Of a stretch of 5,063 nt of DNA, positions 5,063 through 5,063 are shown in pieces. The stretch spans positions 1-5,063 of the forward strand of contig JARHYV010000064.1 in NCBI GenBank assembly GCA_029258495.1, written 5' to 3'. The position numbers and the translations under genes were made by a program. A model generated the notes under the pieces. It was not told the DNA's origin. It saw only the letters and a list, made by a program, of their open reading frames with translations, and made no database searches. Positions within the stretch are counted from its first letter, which is position 1. Each line of letters begins with the position of its first letter. This DNA comes from Faecousia sp. GTDB taxonomy: Bacteria > Bacillota > Clostridia > Oscillospirales > Oscillospiraceae.

Positions 5063-5063
5063 C
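5008..5063 (+). mobile_element. Possible 5' end of a group II intron or other insertion (cut by window edge)
   Basis: GTGCG at 5008-5012 matches the GUGYG consensus that begins group II introns. It falls where similarity of the binding protein to its family ends. The following 50 bases are AT-rich, unlike the gene, and contain a small hairpin AGTAA-TTCTTG-TTACT (5039-5054), of the kind found early in intron domain I. The intact gene may itself have read CTGTGCGA here, so the exact junction is uncertain. Only 56 bases are visible, so no intron-encoded protein or domain V can be seen. Confidence 0.4.

Noticed and set aside
1..5063. CRISPR array, rRNA, transposase or toxin-antitoxin genes
   Set aside because: No regularly spaced repeats, rRNA-like sequence or recognisable protein of these types is present in the window.

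Overview
The window looks like a piece of chromosome from a low-to-moderate-GC anaerobic Firmicute, most likely a gut Clostridia member of the Oscillospiraceae/Ruminococcaceae type (Faecalibacterium- or Subdoligranulum-like). This rests on the style of the lipoprotein (MKKLIALMLAG leader, AACGG lipobox, Ser/Thr-rich linker), consensus sigma-A promoters, GGAGG ribosome binding sites and T-tailed intrinsic terminators. The genus is inference.

Layout. (1) 1-1321, plus strand: the 3' part of coaE (dephospho-CoA kinase) overlaps a sugar-nucleotide-type nucleotidyltransferase gene by 14-17 nt, and a perfect bidirectional terminator (1325-1357) closes the pair. (2) 1361-1534, minus strand: a complete tRNA-Leu(UAA) with encoded CCA, its own consensus promoter and its own terminator. 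(3) 1576-3126, plus strand: a single-gene unit with a consensus promoter, an AzgA-type purine permease gene and a strong terminator. (4) 3127-3928: about 800 bp without a convincing protein gene. It holds a purine-rich stretch, then an AT-rich block with a long interrupted palindrome, then a good promoter (3625-3653) and a roughly 270-nt leader with a long hairpin, a 14-bp palindrome and a 37-bp dyad. (5) 3929-5062: a lipoprotein substrate-binding protein of a peptide-type ABC transporter (SBP_bac_5). Its reading frame ends early.

The genes serve separate functions: cofactor synthesis, nucleotide-sugar or related activation, leucine decoding, purine salvage uptake and peptide/solute uptake. 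Each unit has its own signals.

The most interesting points are at the right end. The binding-protein gene stops resembling its family at about base 5008-5014, where a GTGCG motif begins an AT-rich tail with an early stop. This fits the 5' end of a group II intron, or another insertion, cut off by the window edge. The structured DNA between 3329 and 3887 is the other region not explained by ordinary genes.
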